Source: Paramecium tetraurelia
Taxonomy: Eukaryota; Ciliophora; Oligohymenophorea; Peniculida; Parameciidae
Assembly (NCBI RefSeq): GCF_000165425.1
Contig: NW_001799002.1
Span: 225,745 to 247,167 of the forward strand
Direction: 5' to 3'
Length of the DNA: 21,423 nucleotides
A program made the translations under genes and the position numbers. Below, piece after piece: positions 1 through 10,084 of this stretch (position 1 is its first letter; each line of letters starts with the position of its first letter). The notes under the pieces were generated by a model. The model was not told the DNA's origin and searched no databases. It saw only the letters and a program-made list of their open reading frames with translations.

Positions 1-708
1 GCAATGAAGCCTCAGGGATCTTTGAGAACTCGATGCAGAATCCTTATATTTCAGTGAACATTCTTTTTGGATCTAGGGTTTTTGATTTGATGAGGGTTTT
101 GATGAAGACAGCTACCAATCTCACATATCTTGACACCATCTATTGTTTGGGCTGTTGTTTAGAATAATATATACTTGCAATTCTTCACAATACAGGATGC
201 ACTTTTACAGATACATGTGGAGGAAGGCTTCAGGCAATTTGATTGAATTGGAGAGTTTGTTGACAACTTCCAAACTCTGTAGTGATATCTTCATTTAAAT
301 CAAGCATTCGAAGTATTCATGGATGCTGATGCCGCATTGATTGATGCGAGCCAACAGAAAGCTTGATAGATCAGGATTGTGTTCAATAAGGTTGGGGAGT
401 TGATTGGGTGTGATTCCACTGTCTAACACATGTCTCTGATCTTGATTGAGAAGATCAATGGTTTCTTATGCTTCCCTCTGAGACAATTTGGATTGTTGAG
501 CTTTGAGGAGATTCTCCTTGATTCTGACTAGTGGCTCTTGGCTGACTTCGATGGTATAATCCCAGAGTGGATCGGCTAATTGAAGGGTGATCCAATTAAA
601 TGTGGATTGAATTGTAGTGGGTACAGGTCTTAGATAATCAACTGAAAAGGAGGCGAAGATGTGTTCAAGTGCATTTCTTAGCGTTGGACATTGAATCACA
701 GCTCTCAT
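1..708 (-). CDS. CNOT11: CNOT11-like subunit of the CCR4-NOT complex (C-terminal part, runs off left edge)
   Basis: Read with TAA/TAG as Gln from ATG at 708. Exon 1 is 708-175 (178 codons), then a 23-nt GT-AG intron at 152-174, then exon 2 from 151 to the window edge. The protein carries the conserved CNOT11 C-terminal domain (DUF2363): LADPLWDYT near residue 45, a NLIEHNPDLSS-type stretch, ISEYFECLIQMKISLQSLEVV, and after the intron RYVRLVAVFIKTLI and FTEIQGFCIEFSKIPEA. These match the HNP...EYFSVLVNM...SLHSMEVVNRL and FIEVQAFCIEFSRIREA pattern of animal CNOT11. In animals CNOT11 binds CNOT10 and docks on CNOT1 in the cytoplasmic deadenylase. The stop lies outside the window. The ATG at 708 may be internal: coding-like sequence continues upstream in a broken frame (see 768-1041). 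Confidence 0.85.
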
Positions 709-767
709 GGTTTAGGGTTGATGATTAATTAATTAGGTTGAAGTACTCCATTCATCAACAAGTTATC

Positions 768-1041
768 TCAAATTACATTACCCGCACTCTAAATTAAGTT
801 ATATAGCGAAACCTATTCCTTATTCAACACAAGTCTCTTCTCCAAAGCATTACCACACTGAGTTTCATCTCCTGCAAAGTATAGACACACTATCCTTTGC
901 GATGGAGTCAAAGATGCAACATCAATGACTGAGTTTAGAATCCACGGCTCTGGAAGTGATTTCCGATAGCTCTCTAGAGTGCCATCATTGATACTCTATA
1001 GAAAGTCATACACTTGGTCGATTTGGTTTTTTAGAAATCAT
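768..1041 (-). pseudogene. Coding-like block upstream of CNOT11, frame broken; possible CNOT11 N-terminus
   Basis: One minus-strand frame is open for about 85 codons and reads like a folded protein, for example LESYRKSLPEPWILNSV, LTPSQRIVCLYFAGDE and a LYNLIQ stretch, ending at TGA 768-770. An ATG at 1039-1041 sits one base out of this frame. The slip falls at a run of six T (+ strand) at about 1027-1032. Without one of them the start would read MISKNQIDQVYDFLQ. The ATG lies only 21 bp beyond the helicase stop. The N-terminal half of CNOT11 has a similar small helical domain with an 'S.xQRLxxLY' element, so this may be the missing 5' part of the downstream gene, but two lesions (homopolymer slip, TGA at 768) separate them. 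Sequencing error, a decayed gene, or an unrelated small gene all remain possible. Confidence 0.4.
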
Positions 1042-1061
1042 TTTTAATTGTATTAATACGT

Positions 1062-4000
1062 TCATTACTATTCCTTTTTCTTTTTTGCCAACTCGATCAG
1101 ATGTTAAATCATTCTCTTACTCTACTATTCGATATTGTAAGCTTCGTCCCTCTCAGTCTCCTCATTCTACCCATTCAAGTACTTGATCAATCTGTCGAAG
1201 GTCTTATCTCCCAAATATGCATTGGCTGTCCATGAAACACCGACACGACCTATTAAACATTCGATTTAACATCAATACCAGCTCTTCCTATCAATTGAAA
1301 CAAGGCTCCGACGGATCTCTTTTCTGCCATCTCATCAAAAACAACGACGTGATTCAAGGGGTAATTGACACCGTAGCACATAGAATCATCAGAAATAATC
1401 AAAGCCAATTGCCCATTTGATGCCAACTTCTACACCTCCTCATAATAATCAATGTCCAATTCGGATTACTAAAATAGGATTCATACACATTAGATACCTT
1501 TTCTGTATAGGCTGCAATACCAGAGAAGAGATACAACATGATGTCATCAGGGATATCAAGTTGATAGTTGATTCCCTCAAGCGAGAAGGCCTTTCTGGCT
1601 CTATATTGTTCTAGATACAAGGGGTCATTGGTAACGAATTTCTAATTGATTCTTATAATTATTGCTTACTTTGTAATGTTCCAATGTATTTATTTTCAAG
1701 AAATCAGGAAATGCTATTGTCAATTTCATGCTTTCTTATAGTGCTTGGATTTGTTTGGATCTCTCATCCTCGTTATCGATTTCTCTTTCCTTCTTTTGAA
1801 TTTCTTTCTCCAAATACTCGTGTTATTTTAGGTATTATTTCACGTATTCTGAAGCTGGAGAACACTTCTTGAGTAGTTTGTGGAATTTGGCTCTGATGAA
1901 TTCTACTGGTGAATTTACAGCAATCAAACAGCCCCCTAAGAATTTATGAGCCATATTGCCACCCAATTGTCTAATATCTAATTTATGATATGGGGCTGTG
2001 AATTTCATTTTATCCTCATCATCTATTTCAATTGTATAAGTATATTTTGATTTTGGTTTCTATTGTTATTGTAATTAACTATTCTCCTCAGTCTAATTAA
2101 CTGCTCCTGTATCCTCGACTTCCTCATAGACGTATTCGTATTCATACTCATATTCTCCCTCCTCTCCTTCTTAGACTTGTTCTTCTCCTTCTTACTATTA
2201 TTCACCTAAATCTTATTATTAAACAACTTCTTGTTTTTCTGAACACACTTTCTTAAAAGATTCATCATCCACTGTTAACAAAATCTTCAATAATTCAATG
2301 CTTTTTCTTTACACAAATTCTTGCGTAATAATATCGAAGGTTTCAAAATCTTCGATGTTGACAATTCCACATCCCTTCATTCTATCATACAATTCACAAT
2401 AAGCATTAGCATTGTAACACCTCTTCATAAATGGATTCTTCTCCAATCTATCCAAAATTTCAGCCAATTGCTATTTGTTCTATGCCTAATAATGTGGCAA
2501 GAACTTGTGACCACTATGAGAAAAGACCTAACAACCAATATGGAATTGAGAATCATGAACCACAGGAATATCAATCTCAGAGATTTGAGCCTTCCTGTAT
2601 AGTTTGATGAAACTTGGTATTTTCTCAGGAGGTGGCAAAGTAGCACTAGATAATATTGTAATGGGTGGAGCTCGACGAATGATGTCAATCAATATCTTGG
2701 TTACTTCTGCATCTGCAAAATCAGCATCAACTGTAGGTTCATCGATAAACAAAATGTAATCCTTTCCATGCTTAGCTGGATTATGGGATACCAATTTACG
2801 ATCCTTACCCTACCATCTAACTACTTGCTTCTCCCTTTCTGACAAGGTGTGCTTCTCCTTCAACAATTCCAAGGTAGTCTTGAAGTCAGCCACAACCAAA
2901 GTTGGGAATTCCTCCTGTCTATTCTACCAGGAATTGACTAGTCTTGGACATTCAGCATATCCCAAATCAGAATCCAGTTTAGAACTCTAAGAATCCTTCC
3001 ACATTGATGCAATAGCAAATTTCAATTTCCTCTCATACGCAGCAGCACCCACTTAGGTTCTCACCGTATCCAAAGGACAACAATACAAAAACTAAACTTC
3101 TCTGGGATTCCTATACCCTAGATTCTTCAATTAATTATAGGCGTTGTTTTCTTGAAGTGCATAACTTTCTCTCATGCGTGCCAAGTATTAAGCAATGGCC
3201 ACACTCAACACAGTCTTACCTGTACCAACCATAGTACTAAAGAAGATCAAGGATGGCTTTTCTGCTTTCTTCAAGATTTCCAAAAGGTTTTCCTATGACT
3301 TATATGGACGAACATCAGTTCTGATGAATGCTTGATTTAAATCAGTATCGATGACCAACTTTGGATACTTATTAAATAAGACTCTGTTTGAGAAACCAAA
3401 GTTCTTGTACAATTCTTTGAGTTTGTATCTGAGATCTTCGACTGCTTGAGGAGCCAATCTTTCCTTCTTTGTCTCATCCAAATAGGATTAACCCTCGTAT
3501 TCTTTGTAGTTGAGATAGACGTTCTTCAGGAAGTAGATCAATTCAAAGGCGTATTCATCCCTGAATTTGGAGTGGATGTGACATTTGATTAATTGGGTGG
3601 CATAGATCATCAAGGCTGAGAACTTGAGTTCCATCCATTTCAAGGATTTGATACGCTTACTTGCTTATTCGGTTTTAAGAAATTCATTTTCCTTAGGTTT
3701 TAAATCCTGATTTAAAATGATCAATCCCATCTATTGTAACATCTTCACGGTTTGATCATTGACCTTGTCCTTCGACAACTCAATACGCATCAAATCTTCC
3801 TTCTTGACTACATTCTTACCACCCTTCTTACCCTATGCTTGCTTCTTTTCCTCTTATTTGGGATTGCCATCATCAATCTTACTTAGAATGCCATACTCGA
3901 CCAATTTGGGTCTCAGATACTTCAAGTACAAGTCTTGACCCACACAAATTTCGTAGATGACATTCGATTTCTAAACCTCCTATTATTATGGTGCTTACTC

Positions 4001-4273
4001 TGGTTTCTTCTGCTTACCACCCTTTTACTTGCTATTATCCTTCTCCTTCTGCACAACCTCCGCAACTGCCTATTTCTCGATCAAATCCTCTGCACTGTTA
4101 TTACCCAATTATTGTAGAGTTGACAACACTCTTGTCTCAAATTAGCTGAAATTCTTCTTCTCTATCTTCTCCCATTGCTCCTTGACAAACTTACCAAAAC
4201 GAGTATTGGTAGTCTAATCCTTTTGCTCATATTCCTCCTCATTTGGCACGTATTGATCCTCGATTTGCTACAT
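1062..4273 (-). CDS. Ski2-like superfamily 2 helicase/ATPase, atypical, 1041 aa
   Basis: ATG at 4271-4273, TGA at 1062-1064. Three introns restore one frame: 1642-1669 (28 nt), 1469-1497 (29 nt) and 1250-1278 (29 nt). Helicase motifs appear in order: Walker A VGTGKT (GTGKT 350-354), motif II IDEPT (D511, E512), motif III LSSATLPP (about 541), motif V-like SDDSMCYGVNYPLNHVVVFDE, and motif VI QLIGRAGR (974-981). The GVNxP and QxxGRAGR forms are those of Ski2/Brr2-type DExH proteins. The N-terminal 340 residues hold a Gln/Lys-rich acidic start and a KKGGK-type basic patch. Between motifs III and V lies an acidic, Glu/Tyr-rich insert. The C-terminus after motif VI is short, without the winged-helix or ratchet region usual in Ski2 relatives. 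Substrate unknown, probably RNA. The frame is also open upstream to an ATG at 4500, but the start at 4273 gives the more natural Gln/Glu-rich beginning. Confidence 0.85.
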
Positions 4274-4474
4274 ATTTTAATTAATATCTTCATGACCTTT
4301 AATTATATGGCTAACAATTATACTGAGACTAAAATCCCAATGACCCTCAAATGTAGGACAACTAGAGATTACTTCAACTTTGCTTTCAAAAATGAGATAT
4401 TCAATGGCGAAATGGGCAAATGAGTGAAAAGCTAACTCTTTGAAATCCCAATATATGAAGCTCGAACAAATATA

Positions 4475-5331
4475 ATGAGTTACAAATACTTAATTAGCAT
4501 AAAAAACACAATAAAGCATTACAAAGCACTTAACAAGTGCAGTTGGCGATTACACCAAATGCAGTATGATGGTTAACATTATTGTGGCTATTACAATTAA
4601 AATTCCATCAATTAGATAAGTCGATCATTTAGTCTATCAATTCTAGACCCAATAAAATAGGTCTTAATTTATAGAGAAGGCTTTGCAAAACTAATCAAAG
4701 ATAAACCACCAAAGTAGCGTCGAGTGCTATTAATTTCAGAAACAAAGAATCCTAACTAGAAAACCAAGTTTGGATGAGAGATTGCCATATGGATATGTTA
4801 AGATTACTGGGAGGATAGAAGATTTAAAGGAAGCATTTAGGTTTACCAAGACAACATTAAGAGGGATTCAATTTTTCGCATAATTACTCCAATTCACTTG
4901 AGAACTCCTTATTATTCTATGAATAAACTGCTCTCAAGAGAATATTTGACTTTCTACAAATGGATGCATAATGCTCTAGACTATGAACCGAGATTTTTAA
5001 TTTAGAAAAAAGACCTTACTTCTATTTAGAAAATTAGGCCAAAATTTTATTCAAGAACAAGAAGGTATGATATCATAACTAAGATATCAGATTTAATTTG
5101 TAGAATATTTTAAATTTTGCATACTTTCAAGAATATAAAAATCCAAATATTTAGAGTATCCATTATGTATACCAAAGAGAGTTAGCATACACAGACAAGA
5201 ATAGGCATCACTCATCTAACTTAGAATGTGTTTAAATTTAACAATTTTATTAATGGCAATTTCAGAGAATCATAAAAAGTTTTGTGCCGCTTCAAAAAAA
5301 GAAAGTTGAAAAAGAAGAAGATAAAAAATGA
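4475..5331 (+). pseudogene. Decayed or misassembled plus-strand gene, three frames coding-like
   Basis: This long spacer shows coding-like plus-strand sequence that no single frame explains. From ATG 4475 one frame is open to TGA 4775-4777. It already extends from ATG 4307 with another in-frame TGA at 4421-4423. A second frame, ATG 4566 to TGA 4899-4901, gives 111 aa with DERLPYGYVKITGRIEDLKE. A third frame continues with NSLENSLLFYEQTALKRIFD to TGA 4984-4986, then NLEKRPYFYLENQAKILF. A canonical 26-nt intron (5065-5090) would then lead to a frame ending at TGA 5307-5309. The move from the second to the third frame falls at a T5 run (4872-4876). The simplest model is one gene, about 4566-5309, with one frameshift and one premature TGA. 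No family recognised. A different splice pattern cannot be excluded. Confidence 0.4.
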
Positions 5332-5352
5332 TATACCTTCTATATATTTATT

Positions 5353-6534
5353 TCAATATTTAAGTTTTTTATCCTACAATTTGCCCTCAAATGAATCTAA
5401 CATTTTGTTTACATTCTCCTCAGGTTAATTAGTAGACCTAATATTCTAAGGCATTTGTTATGCTCTAATCTTTTAATTCGAGATTCCCTTAAGAATGGTA
5501 CAATTAGAACGGATGGTTTTACTGAAATTGTTGTCGCTAACATCACAAGCCTATGCTAAGTACAATCCCTTAAACTCAGATCTATCCATCCTAAGAGTGC
5601 GTTTCTTAGTGACACTAAGTGATTACTATCTTGTTATGCTTATAACATTTACTTGGCTAGACTATGCACATTTTTAGTTGACTGACTATTCTAATTTACT
5701 AGTTTGAGGTCTTACATGTAATGAAAATGATGGTTTATCACTGTCTATTGTGAATGGTCGACTTGTTCTTTCTTGTTTCTCCTCGATTTGTTACAGGGTC
5801 TATTCAATAATGTCTAGAGAAGGTCGAGATGGACGAGATGGTCGTCTAACATGAATGGTTTTAGAGATTCCCATCTTGTGAGATGGAGACAACCCTGCTT
5901 TATAATGAATTTCATCGTTTTCTTCTTACCTCTTGGCATTGAGTTTCCGAATAAGTTTCATATTCTCTTGTTTTAATTCCCACCTAATTTATTCAACTTT
6001 GTGTTCTTTCTCAATACGTTTCTCAATCAATTTCACTGCCTCCTCTTCCATGGCCAAGATTTTTGGATTCACTAGCATCTTAATGTGCTTCTGAGAATGC
6101 TACCCCACTTTATTCCAAAACAATTCAGGCCTTCCTTACAAGGTAGTATTGTATTATATGGGTTTGAGTTGTAATTGATCTGCTTCAATATCCGATTGTT
6201 ATTGACTCAGATTTTGTAGACCTGCCCGCTCTAATTTACGAGTTTGCATCCTCAAATGGTCCTCCTGCTTCAATTAATTGAAATAGATGTGCTTGCTCAT
6301 TTAATACAATGTTTTGTCTCTCTCTTCTTGCTTTTGCAATTACTTAATGCGTTTCTCCCCTCTCAGTTTCTATTCTTAGATCTTGGCAAACACCTTCATA
6401 TTCGAACTGGATTGGTGTTGATTGTTCCAAATATTCGAATTATCATGATAATAAGAGTGATTCTTCTTCTGCGCCAGCTACGGAGGTAGAGTCTGATATT
6501 TAGGGAGTTGCTGCTCCATATAATACTTTTCCAT
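5353..6534 (-). CDS. Coiled-coil protein of unknown function, 393 aa
   Basis: ATG 6532-6534 to TGA 5353-5355 is a single exon of 394 codons when TAA/TAG are read as Gln; about thirty such codons fall in frame and no TGA. The N-terminus is Gln/Asn/Tyr-rich (MEKYYMEQQLPKYQ). Residues about 45-120 and 165-210 are Lys/Glu/Gln-rich and helical, the second a clear coiled coil (EEEAVKLIEKRIEKEHKVEQ). A conserved-looking WNKVGQHSQKHIKML segment lies between them. The C-terminal third is low complexity, with RRPSRPSRPS and several SxxR sites that could be phosphorylated. No signal peptide or membrane segment. I do not recognise the family; such proteins are common in ciliate cortical and ciliary structures, but that is only a guess. 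Confidence 0.75.
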
Positions 6535-6555
6535 TGCTGATTTAGGACACAGAGG

Positions 6556-7073
6556 ATGATTTTAAATCATTAATAAGAATAATTAATATCATATATTTAG
6601 ATTTAAAAGAACTCAATCAAAAGCAGCAACCTCTGATAGCTGTAGGCAATCTAAAACACTCACTTCAACCATCATACAGATTTCTACCAAAAGATAGTCA
6701 CAATCAAATTGAAATAAAATCATTACTTACTCATAAAAATTGGTTCATTAATCAATTTCGTCTATTTTTGAATTGATTATAATACACATCTAGCATTTGT
6801 TCAAATTTATTATTCTAAAGACCAAGACCTTCGTCAATACAATAACTATATTATAATTTTAATAGAATACATAAATTGAATTTCAAAATAGATTTATCTA
6901 CCAATGAACATTATCACATGTCTGTGGAAGGAATGACAAATTTATTAGCCTTATTGGGGAGGAAAAAAAGCCAATTACATAAAATTAGTTTTCTGTTTTA
7001 TCCTAAAAAATTAACTTTAGAGGAAAATAGTATTGCAAATTTAGTGATGTTGGAATACCTAGAATAATGACTT
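6556..7073 (+). pseudogene. Coding-like remnant, plus strand, no clear start
   Basis: The roughly 600-bp spacer between 6535 and 7137 is not empty. One frame reads PLIAVGNLKHSLQPSYRFLP and THKNWFINQFRLFLN before TGA 6774-6776. The same frame later reads IDLSTNEHYHMSVEGMTNLL and KISFLFYPKKLTLEEN to a TGA at 7071-7073. A middle block (AFVQIYYSKDQDLRQYNNY) lies in another frame. A 34-nt GT-AG segment at 6760-6793 would join the first block to the middle one. Joining the last block would need a long intron of about 59 nt with a poor GTC donor. No in-frame ATG opens the first block, and it begins against the start of the divergent gene at 6534. This looks like a degenerated gene. No family recognised. 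Confidence 0.35.
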
Positions 7074-7137
7074 GATTTAGAATTTATTAAATTACTTTTA
7101 TATTAAAATAATTAACATAATTTAATATAATTTAATT

Positions 7138-7813
7138 ATGAGTACAAAAAAGACCTAGAAGGTTATTGGCAAAACTTAGAAGATTGTTGAGAAATAAAGT
7201 TAAGAATCTTCAAATAAAGAATAAAAAATAAAAAGTAAAGTCAACAGATTAGAATAATAACCATAAGAAAGACAAAATGGAATTATTTATGTTGGCCATT
7301 TACCTTATGGGTTTGTTGAAGATGGATTGAAGGAATACTTTACCTAATTTGGTGACGTGCTTGGAGTCAAATTATTTAGAAGCAAAAAAGTAATCCATAA
7401 ATTTACATTTTCAGACCAATAGAGTCTAAGGCTATGGTTTCGTAAAATTCGCTGATAAGGAAGTAGCACCTATAGCAGCATAAGCTATGAATGGTTATTT
7501 AATGAATGGAAAGAAGTTGGTTGTCAATGTATTAAGTGACTAACATCCTGATCCTTTCAAATATAAACACGGAAATTAAAAATTGCATTTTATTAATTGG
7601 TCTGAAAAAGCAGTTGAAGAATCAAATAAAGTATTAGTATTGTTCTAGGTAGGAAAAATCAAATGAATAAATTGTTAAGGAAGTATAAAGGTTATTATCA
7701 AATGAAGAAGAGAAGAGATAGAAACTAAAAGAATTAGGAATCAATTACACTTACTAAGGATTTGTATTTATTCATCTCTACTATTATTTTAGAAAGAATA
7801 GCTTAAAGCTTGA
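7138..7813 (+). CDS. NIFK/Nop15-type RRM protein, ribosome biogenesis, 199 aa
   Basis: ATG 7138, TGA 7811-7813, with introns 7390-7414 (25 nt), 7631-7652 (22 nt) and 7764-7792 (29 nt); each exon is a whole number of codons. A Lys/Gln-rich N-terminus of about 45 residues leads into one RRM: RNP2 IIYVGHL (49-55), the helix VEDGLKEYFTQFGDV, RNP1 VQGYGFVKF (88-96), and AAQAMNGYLMNGKKLVV. The YVGHLP...F.QFG and MNxYLM details, plus a C-terminal helix ending RQKLKELGINYTYQGF, match yeast Nop15 and human NIFK, nucleolar proteins needed for ITS2 processing of the large-subunit pre-rRNA. The length is close to yeast Nop15 (about 220 aa). The animal FHA-binding tail is absent. The last exon encodes only six residues. 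Confidence 0.85.
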
Positions 7814-7886
7814 ATTGATCGATTTGATAATAATTATTCTATAAATTAATATTAATGAATCATATTATATAATGAATTTCATTAAA

Positions 7887-8389
7887 TCACTCTTCATTTT
7901 CTGAGATCATATTATTTATAGGTTATAAAGATTAAGCATAATTTTTTGTTTTGCTTAACTTGAAGGCTCTTTAGAAACAAAGGCTAAAATAAATATTTTT
8001 ACTCTTTAATCTATAACCATCTTAAAGGGATACTATAAACTGGGTTTCTCGAACCTTTTCGCTCAATTTAATTGCTAAATTCCGAAATTCTTACAACTTT
8101 TGTCAACTGCATCTGGAAAATCCAATATTGTGCTCTTAATGATAGTAAGTCTTAACGTATAAAGCTCAATTAAAAATAACTAACAATTGTGTGTTTATTG
8201 GATAAAATATAAATATAATATAGTTGAACCTCAATTGATAATATAATTATAAAATATGAAAAACCATATTTCTCAAGATCTCTTACCTTTAGTATTTTCA
8301 AAGATTTTGACTTCTGTGTGTAAATTAGTTGTAAAACAGACATTGAGAGGGATAACTTTAGCTTAATCATACCATTAAAATTGTCTCAT
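7887..8389 (-). CDS. Small protein of unknown function, 141 aa, with one unusually long intron
   Basis: ATG 8387-8389, TGA 7887-7889. The model needs two introns: 8230-8286 (57 nt, GTAAGAG...TTGAG) and 8075-8094 (20 nt). With both removed, 426 nt remain as one open frame. Exon 1 reads MRQFQWYDQAKVIPLNVC then TEVKIFENTKG. The last exons read STILDFPDAVDK, then LSEKVRETQFIVSLQDGYRL and SKTKNYAQSLQPINN. These blocks are convincing as protein, but the middle stretch, rich in Leu/Tyr/Ile after the long intron, is less so. I do not recognise the protein. It is divergent from the TPR gene (start 8531; 141 bp apart) and convergent with the RRM gene (73 bp apart). The 57-nt segment is twice the usual intron size and may be mis-modelled. 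Confidence 0.55.
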
Positions 8390-8530
8390 GAAATAAAAAA
8401 TTAAATTCTAAATTCATCATCTTACATAAAAATTCATTAAAGACGAAGAAGGCTTAAGAATGTGCACAAAAATATAAATGAATTTACTAATATTCAAATT
8501 CTATTTTCTTAATTATTATTAATATTGTAA
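8390..8530. promoter_or_regulatory. Short divergent intergenic region, unknown gene / TPR gene
   Basis: A 141-bp AT-rich spacer between the starts of the minus-strand unknown gene (8389) and the plus-strand TPR gene (8531). It must hold both 5' regions. No defined motif is seen. Confidence 0.35.
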
Positions 8531-10047
8531 ATGAATACTTAAGAAAACATTCTCTAAGGTATGAATTTATTTAAGAAACAAAGCCATAAACTTAAAAGCA
8601 GAGAAAAGGTATGATGAAGCCATTTAGGTTCTGTCTAAGTGTGATCAGAATGACTCAGAAGTGCTTTATCACATTGGAGACATCTATTTAATATTCAAGT
8701 ATCCAAACGAAGCTTTGTAATGCTTCGAAAATTCACTCATCAAAAACCCCCTTTCAGCAGTGACCATCAAGGATATGGGAAGAGCATTCATGCTTAAAAA
8801 AGAATACACCAAAGCTGTAAACTGTTTCCTAAAAGCATACAAAATAGATTAATAATAATTAGACATATTTAAATTGATCAGTATCGTTATACTTATTTTT
8901 GTTAAGCCATGTGTTACATGGAGAATGGCGAATATGATAAAGCCTTTGTTTATGCCAATTAATAATTATCTCGCTTTCCGAAAGATCCAGATTCCTATTG
9001 CTTGAGAGGTGCTTATGCAAATATATTCATAGGGAAGTACTATTTAAATACATGCAAATATGAACAATCAATTGACAGTCTCAATATATGTCTGAAATTG
9101 AGACCGAACAATGCTTATGCCTTGGGAACTAAAGGTTTCAGAATATACTATTCTTTCCTTAGGATAAGCATTTATGATGCTTGGAAAAATGCACGAAGGA
9201 CATCAATGTCTGAATGAAGCAATTCAGATAAACCCCAACATAGCAGAATTACATGTTGATATTGGATTGCTTTTCGAAGGGATGAGTAACATCTACCTGG
9301 CTATTTTATCGTATGATCAAGCTCTATAGATCTAGCATGACAACCCAATATCGATTTAAAGATTATGTATAAATATTGATATTTTAAAAAGACAATCTGA
9401 AATTGCATCAGTATTAAAAATTAGACAACAATAAATCACCGAAAACAAAGTTGACTTCAAATTACAATGAAACAATCACTAAGATTCCCTAATCTCAGTA
9501 ATATTATATTGCCTTATTCTATACCATATCTAATTTCTTGTAGGGTTATTTAAATGTGAGTGATATGACCAAATTGAATTATTAGAAGCAAATAGGTTAC
9601 ATTAAGAACCTAATAGACATCAGTCATCAGTTGGGAGTGTAATGCTCTCCAATATCTTCATTCTTTAGAGGGATTGAGTGCTATCTAGGTAAAACTAACA
9701 CTGAAATTCAACAGTATATTTCTGAATGGATAAGCTAGAAATACCTAAAAACCTTTAATCTTAAAGACTTAAATGTCATTCTATCAAATATTGTGGGAGA
9801 GGTTGTCATTCACAAACATTCTCAATGCCTATTTAACCAAGAAAACAACAATCTGAAGGTTGATCATTTATTGTCAATAATTCAAAATAGTGAGAATTAA
9901 CTCTTCAATAATTATTAGGCAATATAAGGATTGCATGATGGTGTGAACATGATTCAAAGAATGTTAATATTTTGTACTTCCTTTTTGAAAACTTGGGATG
10001 CTGATTTTAAATCTATTCTAATCAATATTTTATGTTATGATGAGTGA
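8531..10047 (+). CDS. TPR-repeat protein, 470 aa
   Basis: ATG 8531, TGA 10045-10047. Four introns restore frame: 8559-8583 (25 nt), 8881-8906 (26 nt), 9135-9162 (28 nt, GTTTC donor) and 9367-9391 (25 nt); the five exons sum to 471 codons. The N-terminal two-thirds is a run of tetratricopeptide repeats with typical A/G/Y/P spacing: KRYDEAIQVLSKC, EVLYHIGDIYLIFKYPNEAL, KDMGRAFMLKKEYTKAVNCF, MCYMENGEYDKAFVYANQQL, EQSIDSLNICLKLRPNNAYA, LNEAIQINPNIAELHVDIG, SYDQALQIQHDNP. The C-terminal 180 residues are helical without clear TPRs. TPR proteins act as scaffolds, for example in ciliary, APC/C or chaperone complexes; the partner cannot be told here. Without the fourth intron the frame would stop at 9470, but the continuation is strongly coding. 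Confidence 0.8.
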
Positions 10048-10084
10048 CTAATTTAATATTTTATATATATAAATACTTAAAAGG

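Noticed and set aside
3935..4423. Plus-strand ORFs across the helicase 5' half in the standard code
   Set aside because: They are antisense to strong helicase coding sequence and have hydrophobic Leu-rich composition typical of shadows. The last part (ATG 4307 onward) is mentioned only as a possible extension of the decayed gene.
4421..4777. In-frame TGA codons as selenocysteine
   Set aside because: No redox-type CxxU or UxxC context and no recognisable SECIS-like structure nearby. Gene decay is simpler.
5691..5715. Perfect-looking 25-nt GTAAG...TTAG intron in the 393-aa coiled-coil gene (minus strand)
   Set aside because: Removing it shifts the frame and destroys the downstream coding sequence, whereas the unspliced frame stays open and protein-like to the TGA.
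9467..9470. ATGA overlap suggesting that the TPR gene ends at 9470 and a new gene begins
   Set aside because: A modal 25-nt intron at 9367-9391 joins the TPR region to the downstream frame, and total length then divides exactly into 471 codons.
9689..9714. 26-nt GTAAAA...ACAG intron candidate in the last exon of the TPR gene
   Set aside because: Splicing it gives an immediate TGA. The unspliced frame continues for more than 100 codons.
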